A stretch of DNA of 64,000 nt, taken from positions 310,001 through 374,000 of the forward strand of contig QPFY01000013.1 in assembly GCA_003665825.1 (NCBI GenBank), given 5' to 3'. The stretch comes from Microbotryum silenes-acaulis. Lineage: Eukaryota; Basidiomycota; Microbotryomycetes; Microbotryales; Microbotryaceae. Positions within the stretch are counted from its first letter, which is position 1, and every line of letters begins with the position of its first letter. A program made the translations under genes and the position numbers. The notes under the pieces are model-generated. The model did no database searches and had not been told where the DNA came from. It worked only from the letters and a program-made list of their open reading frames with translations. Of this stretch, positions 41,914-54,676 are shown piece by piece.

Positions 41914-44900
41914 ATGTCAAAGAACAAGCCGCCCGCCAAATCGACGTACAAAGAACCCGCACCGAACCAAAAGGGTCTCGAGAAGTTTCTAGGCATCTCA
42001 GCGCCGGCTCGACAGCAGAGATTGAGCTTCGGCTCGTCCGCCGCGACGTCGACCTCTAACGCTATGAGCGAGGAAGGTGGTCTGGTAACATCTCAGGGTG
42101 CATCGAAGGAAGACGAGCATGTCAAGATGCAGGTTGATAAAGAGGAGGACGCTGTCGTGAAAGGTGCGGTCCAGCTTGTCATGCTGAAAGTCGGTGGCCC
42201 AGGATTGACATCACGTCCATTACCTTGACAGGCCCCGCCAAGAAGCGCCGAGCCGTAATCGCGGACTCATCTGATGTTGAAGAAGAAGCAGAAGATTCAA
42301 AAGTCGTCGGAAAGGAGCAAAAGGGCGGCAAGTCGCCGAGCATCAAGGAGTCGAGCCCGAAGAAGATTAAGATTGAGCCCAGTCAGTCCTCGGATCAAAG
42401 TCAGAATGACGGTACATTCAACTCCGTTCGGTTTTTTTTCTAATCCTTTGTTTTCTACTTGCTTTTTCAGACCCTGCGTCGACCTCCAAAGCTGCGAGTG
42501 CTGCATCGAGCTCCGGGCCCGCCCCGGCGGCTTCGGCTTCGACTTCGAGAATCTCATCCAAGGCGGCCAAGCCTGCGACCAAAACCGCAGACACCAAGCC
42601 TCCCGTTTCTTCCTTTTTTGCACCTCGTAAACCAGCGCCGCCCAAAGCAGCGCCAGTCGCAAGTACGAGTCAGAAGAAAGTAGAGTCTGAGGAAGAACCC
42701 GCATCGTCGGCGCCGCCGAAGGTTGATGCCGAGCGTAGCGAGGCTGACGATGACGATGCAGAGGACGAGAGCGAAGAGGATACTGAAGCGGCTGTCAAGT
42801 TGTAAGTTGTGGCCGTCATTGTCTCGCTATATAATGTCGGAATTGAGTGTGGTGCATCAACGTACAGTGCCGAAATCTTCGCCCGCAACGACGACGTCAC
42901 TTCGACAAAAAAGGGCTGGGAGGCAGGCAAGGAGTGAGTGCGGTAGCCCTAAGCAAGGCCGAACGTACATCGCAGCTGATACTGGTCTCCACCTAGTGTT
43001 CCGTACTCGGCTCTGGCCGAGACGTTTGAGCTTATCGCGGGAACGACCAAACGCCTCGAAATCGCGGCCATGCTCACCAAATTCTTGATCAACGTCATCG
43101 AAAAGACCCCTTCCAATCTGCTCAGGACCGTGTACCTATGCATTAATAGGGTATGTCTACCACCCATATGATTGACTTCGCCCACTCGATGGCTGATCAC
43201 GTGTCCCCCTCACAGCTGGCTCCGGACTATGAATCGATCGAACTCGGCATTGGAGAGTCGCTGCTCATGAAAGCGATCTGCCAGAGCACCGGTCGCAAGA
43301 TGGACCAGATCAAATCCGAATTTAAGACCCAGGGCGACCTTGGACTCGTTGCCATGACTTCTCGAGCCAAGCAATTGATGCTGCATAAGCCTCCACCGCT
43401 GACGATCAACAAAGTGTTTGACCTGCTCAAAAACGTGGCGACTGCTTCGGGCAAGGATGTGAGTCGCCAATCGCTTCTTCAGTGCCTGCCATCGCTGACT
43501 CTGCACCGAGCTCGTTGCTCCAGTCTCAATCTCGCAAGATCGGTTTCATCCAAAAACTGCTCTTGGCGTGCGAAGGAACCGAAACAAAGTACATCATCCG
43601 AAGTTTGGAAGGCAAGCTTCGAATCGGCTTGGCCGAGAGGACCGTGAGTGACCTTCCGCCTCAACATATTGCCCTGAGCCACATCTCATCGTAGCGGTAA
43701 CGTTCGCAGATCATCACTTCGTTGGCACAAGCCGTCGTCACCGCCGAAGCGAGGAAGGAAGGGCGCAAGCTCTCGCCCGAAAAGATGGCCCAGCGACTCG
43801 AAGAAGGTACCTCCATTCTGAAGGATGTCTTTTCGCAACTTCCTTCGTATGATCTAGTCATCCCGGCGCTGATCGAACACGGAATCAGCAACCTCAAGAC
43901 GAATTGCCACCTCACCCCCGGTACGACCTGCTCGCTGCTTCTGTTTTCCCTGGATCTTTCACCTGATTCTCCCCATGGTCCATCGAGCAGGTGTCCCTCT
44001 GAAGCCCATGTTGGCCAAACCGACGAAAGCCATCTCCGAGGTGCTCGATCGTTTCGAAGACAAGCTCTTCACCTGCGAATACAAATACGATGGCGAGCGC
44101 GCCCAGGTGCACTACCTCGAGGACGGCTCGATCAAGATCTTCAGTCGCAACTCGGAAGACATGTCGCAAAAGTACCCCGACATCATCGAGCAATTGCCGG
44201 CTTGCATCAATAGAGAGGCGGGGACGACTTCGTTCGTCATCGACTGCGAGGCCGTCGCTTGGGATCCGGACGAGAAGAAGTTGTTGCCTTTTCAGGAGTT
44301 GAGTCGTCGTCGACGCAAGGATGTCAAAGCGGAGGAGATTACGGTAAAGGTTCACCTGTTTGCTTTCGACTTGTTGTATCTGAATGGCAAGGTGAGTGCG
44401 AACCCCTGCTTTGGAGCATCGCCCCGTTGGAGGTGTGAGACTGACCCGCTTGCCTGTTGCGCCTGAAGGCCCTCTTGGGCGAAAACCTGATCGACCGTCG
44501 TCGACTGCTGCGCGCGCACCTCTCGCCCGTCCCGGAGCAATTCGATTTCGCCACCTCCAAGGATGCGACGACCGTGGAAGAGATTCAAGAGTTTCTCGAT
44601 CTGAGTATCAAAGGAGGTTGCGAGGGCCTGATGGTCAAGATGCTCGAAGGTGAAGGCGCGACGTATGAGCCGAGTCGTCGTTCCATCAATTGGTTGAAGG
44701 TGTGTCTTGATCACAGGAGATCATAGGTACAGAGTATTGTCAGAGACTCACTGGCATGTTATTTAATTTCTCGCAGCTCAAGAAGGACTACCTCGACGGC
44801 CACGGTGACAGCTTCGATCTCGTCGTTGTCGGAGCCGATTTTGGCTCCGGCAAACGTACCGGTGTCTACGGAGCCTTGCACCTGGCCTGCTTCGACGACG

Positions 44901-45436
44901 AGACGCAAACGTTCCAAGCGATCTGTAAGACGGGCACTGGGTTCGAGGAGAAGGATCTCGTCAGTCTTCATGCGAGGTTGACGAGGAAGACGGAGCACGG
45001 GGATGGGGGCAATGAAGGGGAGGGGGAATTGTCGTCGAAGCCGCATGATGTCGACTTTGGGAGGGTGGTGCCCAAGAGTTTGCCAGGTGAGTTGTTGGAC
45101 GTCAGGACTCAGTTATTTCCGTTTACGAACATGGTCTGACTCTCTTTGCCGCATTTCCACGTACAACCAGATGTTTATTTCGCCCCCTCAAAATCCATCG
45201 TCATCGAAGTCGTCGCTGCCGATCTCAGTCTCAGCCCCGTATACCCCGCCGCAGTGGGCAAGTGTGACTCGCGTGGGATCTCTCTACGTTTCCCTCGCTT
45301 CGAACGCGTTCGAGACGATAAGGGTCCTGAACAGGCAACGGACTCGGATCAGATTGCTGAAGCATATCGTCGTCAAGCGATCATAACCAAACCGGGCAAA
45401 TATGGTGGTGGTGGCGACGACGGTGGTTTCTACTGA
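41914..45436 (+). CDS. CDC9: DNA ligase I (ATP-dependent)
   Basis: Seals nicks in Okazaki-fragment joining and excision repair; nuclear, possibly also mitochondrial. The N-terminal third is disordered, with a replication-foci-type start ([20 protein letters not shown]) resembling a PIP box, a basic stretch (PAKKRRAV) and a second SSFFAP motif. The DNA-binding domain follows ([46 protein letters not shown]). The nucleotidyltransferase domain has the active-site lysine in [14 protein letters not shown], then [33 protein letters not shown] and [13 protein letters not shown]. The OB-fold follows with [15 protein letters not shown] and ends at [20 protein letters not shown]. About nine short introns interrupt it. 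The start at 41914 is the first ATG in frame. Confidence 0.95.
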
Positions 45437-45838
45437 TCTTGAATTTGGCGCGTCGCAAAATTCGCGGTGATGCGGTAATTTGAGAGAAGTCTTGGTCTGA
45501 CGATTGTGACTTCGTGTTCTGTTCGCTTGCTCTCTCTCTGTACAAGTAGCTCCGTCACTTCTGTACCAGTGTCAATGTGAACCCATTTTCGGTGTTCCAC
45601 GCGCCAATGCTCCCAAAGACGAAGAAAGTACAAGAGCTGAACGAGTCGCGGTATTTTGCATTGATTTCATTTTTGGTTTCTGTCTTGAAATTCGTTACTG
45701 CTGAAAAGCTGGAATTGTGAATCAACTGTCCATGCGATTGAAGCAAAGGTATTCTGGGCTGCCGATGAAGATGCAGTCCTTTTTTTGGTTGGCCCTTGCT
45801 CCACGTGAGATCTCTTCTTCCTCCCCTGCCCCTTCTTC
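45437..45838. other. Convergent intergenic region
   Basis: About 400 bp between the ligase and HEN1 3' ends. Nothing notable beyond a (CT)n stretch at 45526-45540. Confidence 0.5.
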
Positions 45839-48035
45839 TCACTGCTCCCACTCAAGTTCAGGTCCCTCCTCATCACTACTATCTTCCAAATCATCATCCT
45901 CATCGAACCCTTTCTCATGCCCATCCTCCACCTCCATCTCCTCGATATACGCGCGATCCCACACCGATCCCCCCTCTTCTTTCCTCTCTACAAACCCCTT
46001 CCACTCAATCATCAGCGCCTCCATACCCCTCACCCCTTCCTCCTCCACCAAAGCTTCTAATTCCCATTCCCGCTCCTCATCCCTCTCCAAAAGCGCATCA
46101 ATCAAGCTCCCCACGATCCCACCGCAGTCGATCCTCATCTCGTCGTTGGACCAGATTTGTGCCAAGCTCAGGCGGGACGATTGGCGTTCGTTGAAGCGTT
46201 TTTTGAGGGATTCGATGAGCTTCTCGGAACGAAGAGGTTCAGAAGCGCTGGGGTGGGGTCGGTGGGTATGCGTTTGGACGTGCATGTGAGGCGTGGTCAA
46301 GGTTGGTCGACGGGCAGTGAGACCTGGACGGGTCGTACTTGATGAAGGTAATGCTACACCAGAGGGTACAATCGTAGCCACCGGTGCCATTTCGACGATC
46401 GACTCGGTCGTCGGGGAGAAGAAGGGCAATGGCTGGGGCTTGTGGGATCGCGGCGAACGTTCGACCTCGTTGGGAAAGATGCGAGTGAAGATGGCGATTT
46501 GAGTCGCATAGAATGTCGAAGGGTCCGAAGGAAGAGATTTCGAAGAGGCAAAGTCGCGACAAGCTGGATGAGCGTCAAGCGAAGGAGGAGGGAAAGGGAT
46601 ACCAGCGTACGGCGGTGCGTGACTGCCGTAGTAATGCGACAACGAGCCCACACCAGTGAAGGTGACTTGGTAGTCGTTCTCGGCAGCAACTTTGTTGGCC
46701 CAGGATTGGAACTCGTCGATCGTGAATTCCAACTGGTGATCGTCATCGCGGAAGACTCGGTTCGTACGGCCCGTCGGGTCAGGAAAGCGGTTCGAGTCTT
46801 CGTCGGACTTGCTCGTCGCAATGAAGTAGGAGTTGAATTCATGATTCGGGGTGGTCACGACGACTAGTCGGGGTTGATACATTCCCAGGATTGTCTTGCC
46901 AAACTTGTCAAACAGGTGCGGTGGTAAATGCTCGATGACCTTGATCACGATCAACAAAAGGGGTCAGCTTTGAATTGCCTTGCTCCATTTAACATCGCGC
47001 ATTCGCACTGACCTCGGTCGCTATCATAGCCTCTACGCCTTCAAAGACTTGGTTGTATGATTCGAGACCACCTTCGTAAAGTTCGACCCTACACTCCTCC
47101 CACCTCGAAGCATGGGGCGAGGCGCCCCCACCCTCCGGATCAGTGACGCGAGCGGCCTGCTGCAAACTCGACCTGAGGATATCGACGCCGATGACCCGAC
47201 GCAAGTGCAGTTCCTCTTCCTCTGGGTTCAAGCGTGGTACCCTGCGCAACTGTTCGAGCTTAGCCTCGCGGGGACTTGAGAAACGGGACTCGGATGACAA
47301 CGAATGCGAAACGGGATCGGGAGCGTAGAGATCGGGAAACGAATCGAGGTGGTAGGCCGGGGAGATGAGCATCTGCAGGACGGCTCCCTCGCCGCAACCG
47401 ATGTCGACGACCTGGCGGTGGAAACGAGATCGAGATTTGACATGTCAGTGTCGATTACATGGTACGCTTCCCCAGCCGTGGTCTTTGTTGAAGTCAGCGA
47501 GGAAGAGTGATGGATTAGAGGGATGGGGATGGGGTGGTGGGGTGAGAAGATGGGGTGGGGTGGGGTGAAAACGCATAATGAAAGCTGCAGGATAAATGCA
47601 AGCGAAGAGGAAAAAGAGAATGCGGGGTGGTACAGGCACGGTGTTTGAAGTCAAAATTGGCCGTGGCGCGCGCCTCGTGACCACCGTTCGTGCTCTATTT
47701 CGCGGGCGCTGTACGAGCTCGTGTGCAGAAGAGAAGGCAGGAGGATGACTCACGGAACGAACACCTTCCTTCTTGAGGGCCCTGATGCATGCCGTCCTTC
47801 TCGCGAGCCACAAGGGTGGGTGGAACACGGGGTGCAAGTCGAGCTGGGGACGTGGTATCGAGCTGTCTACTGAGGAAGAGCACAAGGCTGGCGCCTCGAG
47901 CTGCTGAGCCGAGTCTGGCGCGATCGGGGTCTGTGTCGGTGACGTGGAGAGGCTCGAGGGTGCGGCACCGTTCGATTCAGCAGTACCAGGTTGGGTCACT
48001 GCACTCCGTGTACGCTCCTCATCATTCGTGGCCAT
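45839..48035 (-). CDS. HEN1: Small-RNA 2'-O-methyltransferase (Hen1 family)
   Basis: Adds a 2'-O-methyl group to the 3' end of small RNAs, protecting them from uridylation and decay. The ATG at 48035 gives a Ser/Thr-rich start, then LDLHPVFHPPLWLARRTACI, then RALKKEGVRS. A 342-nt intron (47412-47753), long for this window, joins to VVDIGCGEGAVLQML (SAM motif I). Then come RRVIGVDILRSSL, the metal site ATEVIEHLPPHLF (two Glu and one His), VVVTTPNHEFNSYF and FRDDDHQLEFTIDEFQSWA (the fourth ligand, His). Together these show the ExxEH...H cation site diagnostic of Hen1. The C-terminal half is disordered and very acidic (EMEVEDGHEKGFDEDDD). It shares a ~1.1 kb divergent promoter with the DUF92 gene. 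Confidence 0.9.
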
Positions 48036-49116
48036 CGAGCTTCCCTACAAGCTGTCCTTGAGCCGAAAGAGCCTGGGATTGGATGCGACGACCGGCCTGA
48101 AGCTGAGGAGCAGGGGTTTGAGGCAGGTGGGGGAAGCGGACCAGAGCGTGCCTTTCTGGGCTCAGTTCGTATGAAGACTTTGGGAAGCGCTTCAGCTCGG
48201 CGCTGGCTTGCACGGTTCAACCGACGAGGGATCCCAGCTCAGGAAAAGCAGTGACACGAGTCTGGTGTGGGTTGGATCAAAAGGAAGAGGAAAAGTGAAA
48301 GACTGGAGCTGTCGCTAGTCATGGAGCTGGTTTGAGGTTCGACCAAGACAGCGGCGTCGTTCCCACTAAAAAAATGCCGAAATGGACCCGGTCTGGAGAG
48401 GAGCCTTCTCTCCCCCACTTGTGACTCGGGCATGGCACTTCCGCTGATCGACGGCTCCACCCCGATCGAGTGAACATCATCAACTTTCGGGACATCACAA
48501 AAGCGTCCGATAAGCGCTTGAAGACATTCAGGACATCACAATAACGTTCGATAAGAACTTGAAGACATTTTTCAGGCGACAAACACGATTGATTGGCAGT
48601 CATCGCACGCGGCGTACGCACATCAGCAAGTTTTCCATCGCCACTTAATTAGGTCCGATCCGACTCGATCTGATTCCTGGCCTCTGTTATCCTCCAAGGA
48701 GCCGATGAGCCGATGCGAGGTACAGAACTCACCTCAGGCCGTTCTCTGGGATCTCGATATCAGTTACATTGCGACCTCTCATTGCTCACATGCAGCGTAC
48801 ATCGCCGGCGCACCTCTAAACCCGAGGGATTCGGAACCCCCACTTGCAAGCTCCGATCGATCAGGCTGGAATTCGCGGCAAAACCCAGTGTGAAGCGATG
48901 AGTCCAGGGGATGAGCAGAGTAGTAAGGCCAATTCAGGCTCTCGCATGTGTCGGCATGATTTGAGATACCTCATTGGCGGTGAAGAGCATGGTCACTGCA
49001 CTGATCCGCTCGAATTCGAAGCCGCTGAGACGGACTTGGGCGAGATGATCGACGACGCGCTCAATCCGAGTCTCGGGTTCTTCCTCTTGCGCTAACGGTC
49101 CCATCGCAGTGCAGAC
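48036..49116. promoter_or_regulatory. Divergent promoter region between HEN1 and the DUF92 gene
   Basis: 1.08 kb with no convincing gene. Short open frames on both strands are of mixed composition. It holds a two-copy ~42 bp tandem repeat (separate entry). Confidence 0.5.
48491..48575. repeat. Two-copy tandem repeat, ~42 bp unit
   Basis: Unit 1 at 48491-48531 and unit 2 at 48532-48575 both run GACATCACAA...CGATAAG...CTTGAAGACATT...CAG. Each centre can pair with itself: AAGCG/CGCTT in unit 1 and GTTC/GAAC in unit 2. Confidence 0.7.
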
Positions 49117-50638
49117 ATGGCGGCCTCATCAACAGAAGCTGCGGCAACAAAGCTGGATCAGTTCCTATATCAACCTGCGATTGTCCCCTACCCTCTCACG
49201 CTTGCATTCGCCGTCTTGCTCGGTAAGCATCTATGAATACTGTCCTCCACCCGCGAGTGATGCCATTCCGCAATGCGTCATCGATCGCTAACCAACGCTG
49301 GATCCTTTGTATCGTTCACAAGGCTTTCACGGCTACAGAAGTGCGTCGTTGAACCGCTCGGGTGCTACGGCGGCGTGTATCCTTGGTTACATCACCCTCG
49401 CAAACCCTCTCAAGCTGTTTGGGGTCGCTTTGCTCGTCTTCTACTTTGCTGGATCCCGCGCGACCAAGGTCAATCAAGGTTGTGAATGTCAGATTCAGTT
49501 GACCTTGTATTAATTCCTCGCCGTTTCATGTGTCTGCAGGTCAAGGCGTTGCACAAGCTCTCCCTAGAAGATCGCCATACGCCGGAACCCACCGCCTCGG
49601 CCTCCACCCCAAAGCGCCCCTTCAAAGCCGGAGGCAACCGCGACGCCTTCCAAGTCGCCTGTAATGCTCTCTTCGGTGCCCTGTGCGCCATCGCCTGGCG
49701 CATCCTCTACGGCGGCGAAGTGCTCGAGTTCAGTCAGGATCGTCGAGCGACTTGGAATGCCGCCAAGGTCGGCGAGAGGTGGTGTGTGGTCGATGAGAGG
49801 GTTGCTTCGAGTAGGGCTTTGGTGTTGGCCGCTATTGCTTTTTGGGCTTGTTGTGCCGGTGATACAGTCAGTCGATTGTCTTCTCTCTCCCGTATTCCTG
49901 TCGGTCGAGTGCTGAAGCTTTTGATTCCCCCCGCATCGTTGGCTCGGATCCCCTCTGTTTCGCAGCTCGCAAGCGAGGTTAGACTCAAACACTACGCCTA
50001 ATCAACAATTTTGACCAATACGCTAACGTTCCATCGTATCGTCTTTCATACCCCTCGCAAAGCTCGGCATCCTCTCCTCCACCCCGCCGCGCCTCATCAC
50101 CTCCCTCCGTTCCGTACCCCGGGGCACAAACGGTGGCATATCCCTCTGGGGCCTATTCGTTTCCCTCCTAGGTGGAATCCTCATCGGCTTTGCTGCGGCT
50201 ATATCATTGGCTTGGGAGAACCCGGAATGTTCGGGGCTTGAAGTGACGAGAATTGTGTTGGGGGGTGGGAAGGTGGTGTTGAGTTTGCCATGGTGGGGAT
50301 GGATCGTAGGGTTGGGAGCTTGGGGTGGGCTAGTGGGGAGTTTGGTGAGTTCTTTCCCTACTCAAACGACACCTCTTGACCGACCCGAGGAAGACTACCT
50401 TGCTGACCAACTCATACGCTCCCCAGATCGACTCCCTTCTTGGCGCAACCCTCCAACCCTCCTACTACTCCCTCACACGGAAAAAGATCGTCCATTCCCC
50501 TACGAACCCTAAAGACCCGCAAGAAGAGATCATCCGAGTCCCCGGATCGGGGTTCGCGATCCTCTCGAACAATCAGGTCAATCTGATCTCGAGTGCTTTG
50601 ACGGGTTCGATTGTTCTGGTGTCCAATTGGCCGAAATG
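49117..50638 (+). CDS. DUF92/TMEM19-family integral membrane protein
   Basis: A polytopic membrane protein of the family that includes TMEM19 and, in plants, the phytyl-phosphate kinase VTE6; the fungal role is unknown. Exon 1 (49117 to about 49223) gives LYQPAIVPYPLTLAFAVLLG. Exon 2 gives SASLNRSGATAACILGYITL and FYFAGSRATK (conserved Gly-rich and SxxTK motifs). Later come AFQVACNALFGALCAIAWRI and VLAAIAFWACCAGDT. An apparent 12-nt exon (49966-49977, LASE) then joins to LGILSSTPPRLITSLRSVP, then RGTNGGISLWG, rebuilding the conserved GDTxASElG...PRLITS...GTNGG signature. The end adds two more hydrophobic segments and ILSNNQVNLISSALTG. It converges on ATG9, 153 bp away. Confidence 0.85.
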
Positions 50639-50791
50639 AAATGGGTCATGTTTTAGTATCGCGGTCAAACAAATTGTGTGCAATGGAAGTGCCTATCTAG
50701 AAAAATGTATCTCACAACAAGGCTCCTCGAGATGCCTACCACAACGAGAAAGGAAGATTCCACGAAATCCTTCTTCAAATAGACACCAGCC

Positions 50792-53700
50792 TCACCACTT
50801 CTTCCCCTGTAGATTATACAACTCCCCCAACATGCCCTTGACCCCGTCCCTACCCCCACCCTCGAGATCGTCCCCAGCCCGTGACCCCTCTCCGACCCCT
50901 TCCTCGTGCGCCGAAGAAGACCCATCGAACCGAGCCACAAACGCCTCCCCATCCAATCTCGATTCTTCCAAAATAGGTGATTTGTTCTCCTCCGAGTCTT
51001 TATCGATCGCTTGACCCATCCGAGCTGCGACGCGCGGGGTGTTCAAAGGTGTAGATCGATTTCGACTTGGCTCGCCGACGTGCAGGTACCCGCCTCTTCT
51101 AGCGGGACCGGTCGATATGGGTTGGTTGGTAAAGATCCTTGAGCCGCCGACGCTGGATGACATATTTGCCCTTGATTCTAATGTCGTCGACGCCCCTTCC
51201 TCAACCAAATCCGCGAATGAGCGATTGCCCGCTCCTGCTCCCACCACCGGCGCCGTCCGATTCGAAGTGGTGCGATGATGTAGAGGTGGTGAGAGCAGAC
51301 TCGATCCCATGAACCGAGGATGCGCTTGCGCTTGTCCCAAGAGATGACTCGTGCTAACACCGAGATGCATTCCACCCCCTGCACCACCACCGCTCGCACC
51401 GAAGGAAGGTGATCCAGGCCGATGAGTAGGACTAGTAACGTCGATCATTCGACTGAGGAACAGGGACTGCGTTTGATCCCTAGGTACCCAGGCTGGGTTA
51501 TGCGCCGCAAAAGTGAGCAGCGATTTCTCCATCTTGCCTTCGGTCGATTGGAACCGCTCGTCGCGGACTTGAACGGGCGCGCCGAACTGAAAAACAAGAT
51601 GGACACCGAGGTCAGCTCTCGAGTCCCTGTCGCTCTCACACTCCGATACCGTTTCACTCTCACCTTTGTATCGCCATGCCTCTTGAAGTCAAACACCGCG
51701 AATGAGCACACATATCCCAACCCATCGACATGAATCGTAAACTCCCTGAAGAAATCCACAATCGGTCCCGCACATCGAGGAAGGGTATACCACAGCACAA
51801 AGGGTGTGACAATGACCGAGAGGATCTCCTTGACGAATAAGACGATCTTCATCTGGAAGAGGCTGCCGAATTCGGCGTGAACGCCGGAAGAATGGAGGTT
51901 GTCCTTCCATTCGTTGGGGAGGTAATGCGTGTGTTGGACCAGTTCACGCATCGTTTCGGCGGGGTCGACGATCTTGTGATCGTCCGGCACCATTCCTCGA
52001 GCGACGGCAAGGATCGTTCCAAAGACACCGATGTAGAACAGAACCGTCCGTCCCGGCGTAATCTCGAAATGGAGGAACGCGTCGGGGTCGATTAAGGAGA
52101 AGAGGATCAAGACGGCCGCAAAGGAACCGGCGAGGAAGGCGACAAAGCGTGAGATCAATGCCGTACGTGCTTTAGGGTATTGGTTGATGTAAGAATCGGC
52201 GAGAGGGTGGGCTTGGGCGAGGCGTTGGCTGAAGAGGTGAGGGAGCTCGTTGAACTCACGGAACTTCCACCGGGCTAGTGGAGTAAACTGTCGAGAACCA
52301 ATCGAAGACGGATTCTTGTGGTACTCCTACGGAAGTGAGAATCGTCGATGTAAGCAACGGATCGTGTGCAAAGCATTAAGAGCACCGACCCACCTCAAAG
52401 TACCGGAAGAACGAATACATGAGCAAGTAGATCACAATGAACGGCGCAAAGACGGCATTGATCAATCCCATAAGGATAAAACGTCTCCGCAGCGCCTCCA
52501 TCAACTCCTTCTTATTCTTTTCCATCAAGAACGCCCTCCTGACTTGTCCATCCCTCCCAAACAAGAAGCCGACGAGGCAAAAGCTAAGGTTCCATTCTAG
52601 CGTCTGCGTCAGCATCGATGCCCCCCATTTCGGCGACCGACCCGCCAGAAGTCGATCGAGGAGAGAAGGCAGAGGGATGGAGAGGTCGAGCACGTCCTTG
52701 TTGAACAATGCAATGAGGAAGTTCTCCTCTCGCATTATGCGGTTCGCGACGTCGTGTGCATCGAGCCGGGACGGCGCGCCGCCCTGACTTTCAGTGGCCG
52801 AATTAGACCGAGATGAGAGAGCAGCGGGATGAGTCGCTCGAAGCGCCGACAAGCGGGTGACGATGGCGTGCCAGGGGATCGCTTGGATATCATTCTGCAC
52901 CAAAACATGAGTTTCGGTCGTGTGAGCAATACTCCCTCGAGCTGCGGATGTCTAGACCGTTGTGCTGACCTCGGGTATTTCGAGCAGTTCCGTGAAGAAT
53001 TCATGCATCTCCCACAACTTGCCTACACCCATCCCGAATCGCACGATGCGCCAACAATAAAATGCAGTGAAGGAGACGGCGATGAGGAATGTAAGACCAG
53101 AGAATCTACGGGAAGTGATTTCCCCGTCAGCCTGCGAGGAAGCCGTGAGGAGGACCATGTGAGACGCTCTCACCTCGAGATACACTTTGACACAACCACC
53201 TCTGAGAGATGATGCGAGTTCCACAGTATAGAATAGTCGATGCACCCCATGAGGAACGTCGAGAAGGCGATGACCCATCCGACCGTCCTGCCCCACCGAA
53301 AAACCTTTCCTGTCAGCCCGCAGACTTGCCGCAGGGAACCACTCCACTCGCGCACCCACTCACAGCAAGTTCAACAACCGACTCAGACCAATCGCAACGA
53401 TGCCTTTGCCGACGTAGTAGATGTAAACCTGCTGCAGAAACCCATCTAGGTCCTCGACGTTGATCCACCTCCACAACGCCCGTTCTTTCGCCGCCATCCG
53501 CCTGCCTCCTCCTCTCCGGGACGAGCCTCCCTCGGATGCAGCGGAAGCGGTCGATGCGGTGCCCAGGATACCTCTTCTAGGTCCCGACCGACGACCACCG
53601 AGTCGTACGTCATGACTTGGGACCCAGGACGACGCCGTTGACTTTGCCGAAGACGAGACTCGCTTCTTTTGCGACGACATGAGGGGCACTCGGGTGGTGA

Positions 53701-54676
53701 AATCCGGTGGGGCCTCGTCGTCGTCTTCGTCTTCATCTTCGATGTCGTCTTGATCGGACATGTGAGACGAAGGTGGTGAAAGCGCTGAGGGTGGTGGTGG
53801 CAATGACGCAGCCAATGCTCTCGATTCACTCCTGGTTGGTGGGGAGCCCGAGTGAGCTTGCCGGGTCCTGCTATCAGTGGACTCCGGTGCGCATTCACCA
53901 ACTCACAGCGACAATACATCCCCATTTGCGACGGTTTCCCGCAAGTCCCGACTCTGCTCCGTCCCGTAGCGATGCTGTGGCCGCTGTGTCGAGCCCGGCG
54001 AGCTGAGATGACGAGGTGAGGCTTCGGCGATTCGTTGGCCCGACAAGAGGTGCATCAGGCTGGGCGAGTTGTGAGTCGACATGGACCCAGATAGGTGGTG
54101 ACCCGAGAGCGTTCTCTCGTGCGATCTGGCACTGGTCGTCGCATGACTGGACCGACTCGGCGTGGCGGTAGAAGAAGTAAGTGGGGGTGGCTCCGAGCTG
54201 GCCGGGGCGGAAGACTGCGACTGCTGTGGTGATGATAGAGCTTCAGTCGGGGCGGGGATCTGATCCGATAAGAATGGGGATGTTCTCGATTCCATCAGGG
54301 CCGACGTGGTGGTCGTGGTCGGTCCCAGAGTCGGATCAGCGACCCTTGCGGCGGTCGGCGCGTCGGCGGCTCGGCGCGTTGGATGATCGAACGGCCGAAC
54401 GCTGTTGCTGCTGGTGCTCCTATCGTGCTGGAGAGCCTGGTGGAGCTGAGACGGTGAAGCAAACGGATCATCCGTTTCGAGAGATGCGTTGGCTTCCACC
54501 TGGTCGTGTATTGGTGCGTGGGCTGGCGGCGATAGGGGGTGGTGATGCTGCTGACTCGGTGAGAAGGGTGCACCGACGCCGTCCTCCTCGTCGAGATCGT
54601 CATCGAGGTGCGCGTACACCGAGTCACGAGGTAAAAAGATGGAGCCCAGCGCGGCCTCCATCCGCTTCTGAGCCAT
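50792..54676 (-). CDS. ATG9: Autophagy protein 9, lipid scramblase
   Basis: A multispanning vesicle protein that supplies and scrambles lipid at the growing autophagosome. The first in-frame ATG is at 54676 (MAQKRMEAALGSIFLPRDS). About 400 residues of disordered Ser/Thr/Pro/Gln sequence follow, with an acidic block (DDIEDEDEDDDEA). The core then starts at LWRWINVEDLDGFLQQVYIY. Later blocks are FSTFLMGCIDYSILW, MHEFFTELLEIPE, NDIQAIPWHAIVTRL, RIMREENFLIALFNKDVLDL, TLEWNLSFCLVGFLF and then TPLARWKFREFNELPHLFSQ. They continue with VLFYIGVFGTILAVARGMVP and VDFFREFTIHVDGLGYVCSF, all diagnostic of Atg9. The tail is disordered and Gly/Ser-rich. About six introns interrupt it. Fungal Atg9 often has such long, variable ends. 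Confidence 0.94.

Noticed and set aside
48491..48575. CRISPR-like array
   Set aside because: Only two adjoining, diverged units without spacers, in a eukaryotic genome.
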